A DNA stretch of 64,000 nucleotides from an uncultured Subdoligranulum sp. (GTDB lineage: Bacteria > Bacillota > Clostridia > Oscillospirales > Ruminococcaceae): the NCBI GenBank assembly GCA_945830575.1, contig CALZZE010000004.1, positions 1 through 64,000 of the forward strand. The letters are read 5' to 3'. This document shows, one piece after another, positions 63,869 through 64,000 of this stretch. Within the stretch, counting starts at the first letter, position 1; every line of letters starts with the position of its first letter. The notes below the pieces were generated by a model. That model made no database searches and was not told where the DNA came from. It was given only the letters and a program-made list of their open reading frames with translations. A program made the translations under genes and the position numbers.

Positions 63869-64000
63869 TTACAACGTTTGAATAGCGGCCTTGATGCGGG
63901 CGGCGGCCTCACGGGTGCGCTCTGCGTCACCGAAGGCGGTCAGCCGGAAATAGCCCTCGCCGCAGGCGCCGAAGCCCGCGCCGGGGGTGCCCACCACGCC
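63869..64000 (-). CDS. dapL: LL-diaminopimelate aminotransferase, C-terminal end only
   Basis: The right edge cuts the gene; 43 codons and a stop remain. [20 protein letters not shown], followed by a TAFG segment, is the typical C-terminus of DapL, which makes LL-diaminopimelate from tetrahydrodipicolinate in lysine and wall synthesis. The start lies outside. Confidence 0.85.
   Translation of the reverse strand, partial: GVVGTPGAGFGACGEGYFRLTAFGDAERTREAAARIKAAIQTL

Overview
The window looks like chromosome of a high-GC, Gram-positive gut Clostridium of the Oscillospiraceae/Ruminococcaceae type. This is inferred from strong Shine-Dalgarno sites, tight operons with ATGA overlaps, NHLM-type peptide exporters, SipW-dependent-type signal peptides, sodium-pump decarboxylase subunits, an LL-diaminopimelate aminotransferase and many surface lipoproteins. 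No rRNA, tRNA, CRISPR array or insertion sequence was recognised. Most DNA is GC-rich; the giant first gene is visibly less so.

Bases 1-15100: the 3' part of a giant repeat-rich surface protein gene, a decayed copy of its C-terminus, then a lipoprotein that fuses a sugar-binding-type domain to a 5'-nucleotidase C-terminal domain, followed by a hybrid histidine kinase. Bases 15073-23638: the most unusual region. A consensus promoter drives eight tightly packed genes: four paralogous SipW-type secreted proteins, an ER-type signal peptidase with a coiled-coil tail, a membrane-anchored McrB-like AAA+ ATPase, a DUF2357/McrC-like protein whose nuclease region is replaced by a long coiled coil, and a second ER-type signal peptidase. 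A 13-base direct repeat lies at each end. I read this as a surface-protein export or assembly system that has borrowed McrBC parts; this is inference.

Bases 23773-32300: a membrane glycerophosphodiester phosphodiesterase, lrgAB, a MATE transporter remnant, and an NHLM peptide-export operon (short HlyD-like protein plus two ABC proteins) without a visible precursor peptide. Bases 32300-38274: a polysaccharide operon (rfbC, ABC-2 permease, ATPase, two double-domain glycosyltransferases) ending at a good terminator.

Bases 38300-46240: housekeeping genes (5-formyl-THF cyclo-ligase, lepA, alr, a TtcA-like enzyme, ruvX, an UppS-like prenyltransferase) and a divergent Rrf2 regulator/cysK pair with matched operator-like repeats. 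Bases 46239-50526: a two-component system with a secreted protein and a lipoprotein. Bases 50596-53082: trxA, then metY with a possible 18-residue leader peptide, followed by an mnmA gene that has lost its middle.

Bases 53091-64000: sodium-pump decarboxylase beta and gamma subunits; kdgK and an Eda-VOC fusion for ketodeoxygluconate breakdown, divergent from an IclR regulator with shared palindromic operators; a probable surface acylation/glycosylation set (glycosyltransferase-like, hydrolase, acyltransferase, zinc-ribbon membrane protein); an N-acetyl-sugar amidotransferase with a Dabb protein; a PPOX-fold protein; and the end of dapL at the right edge.
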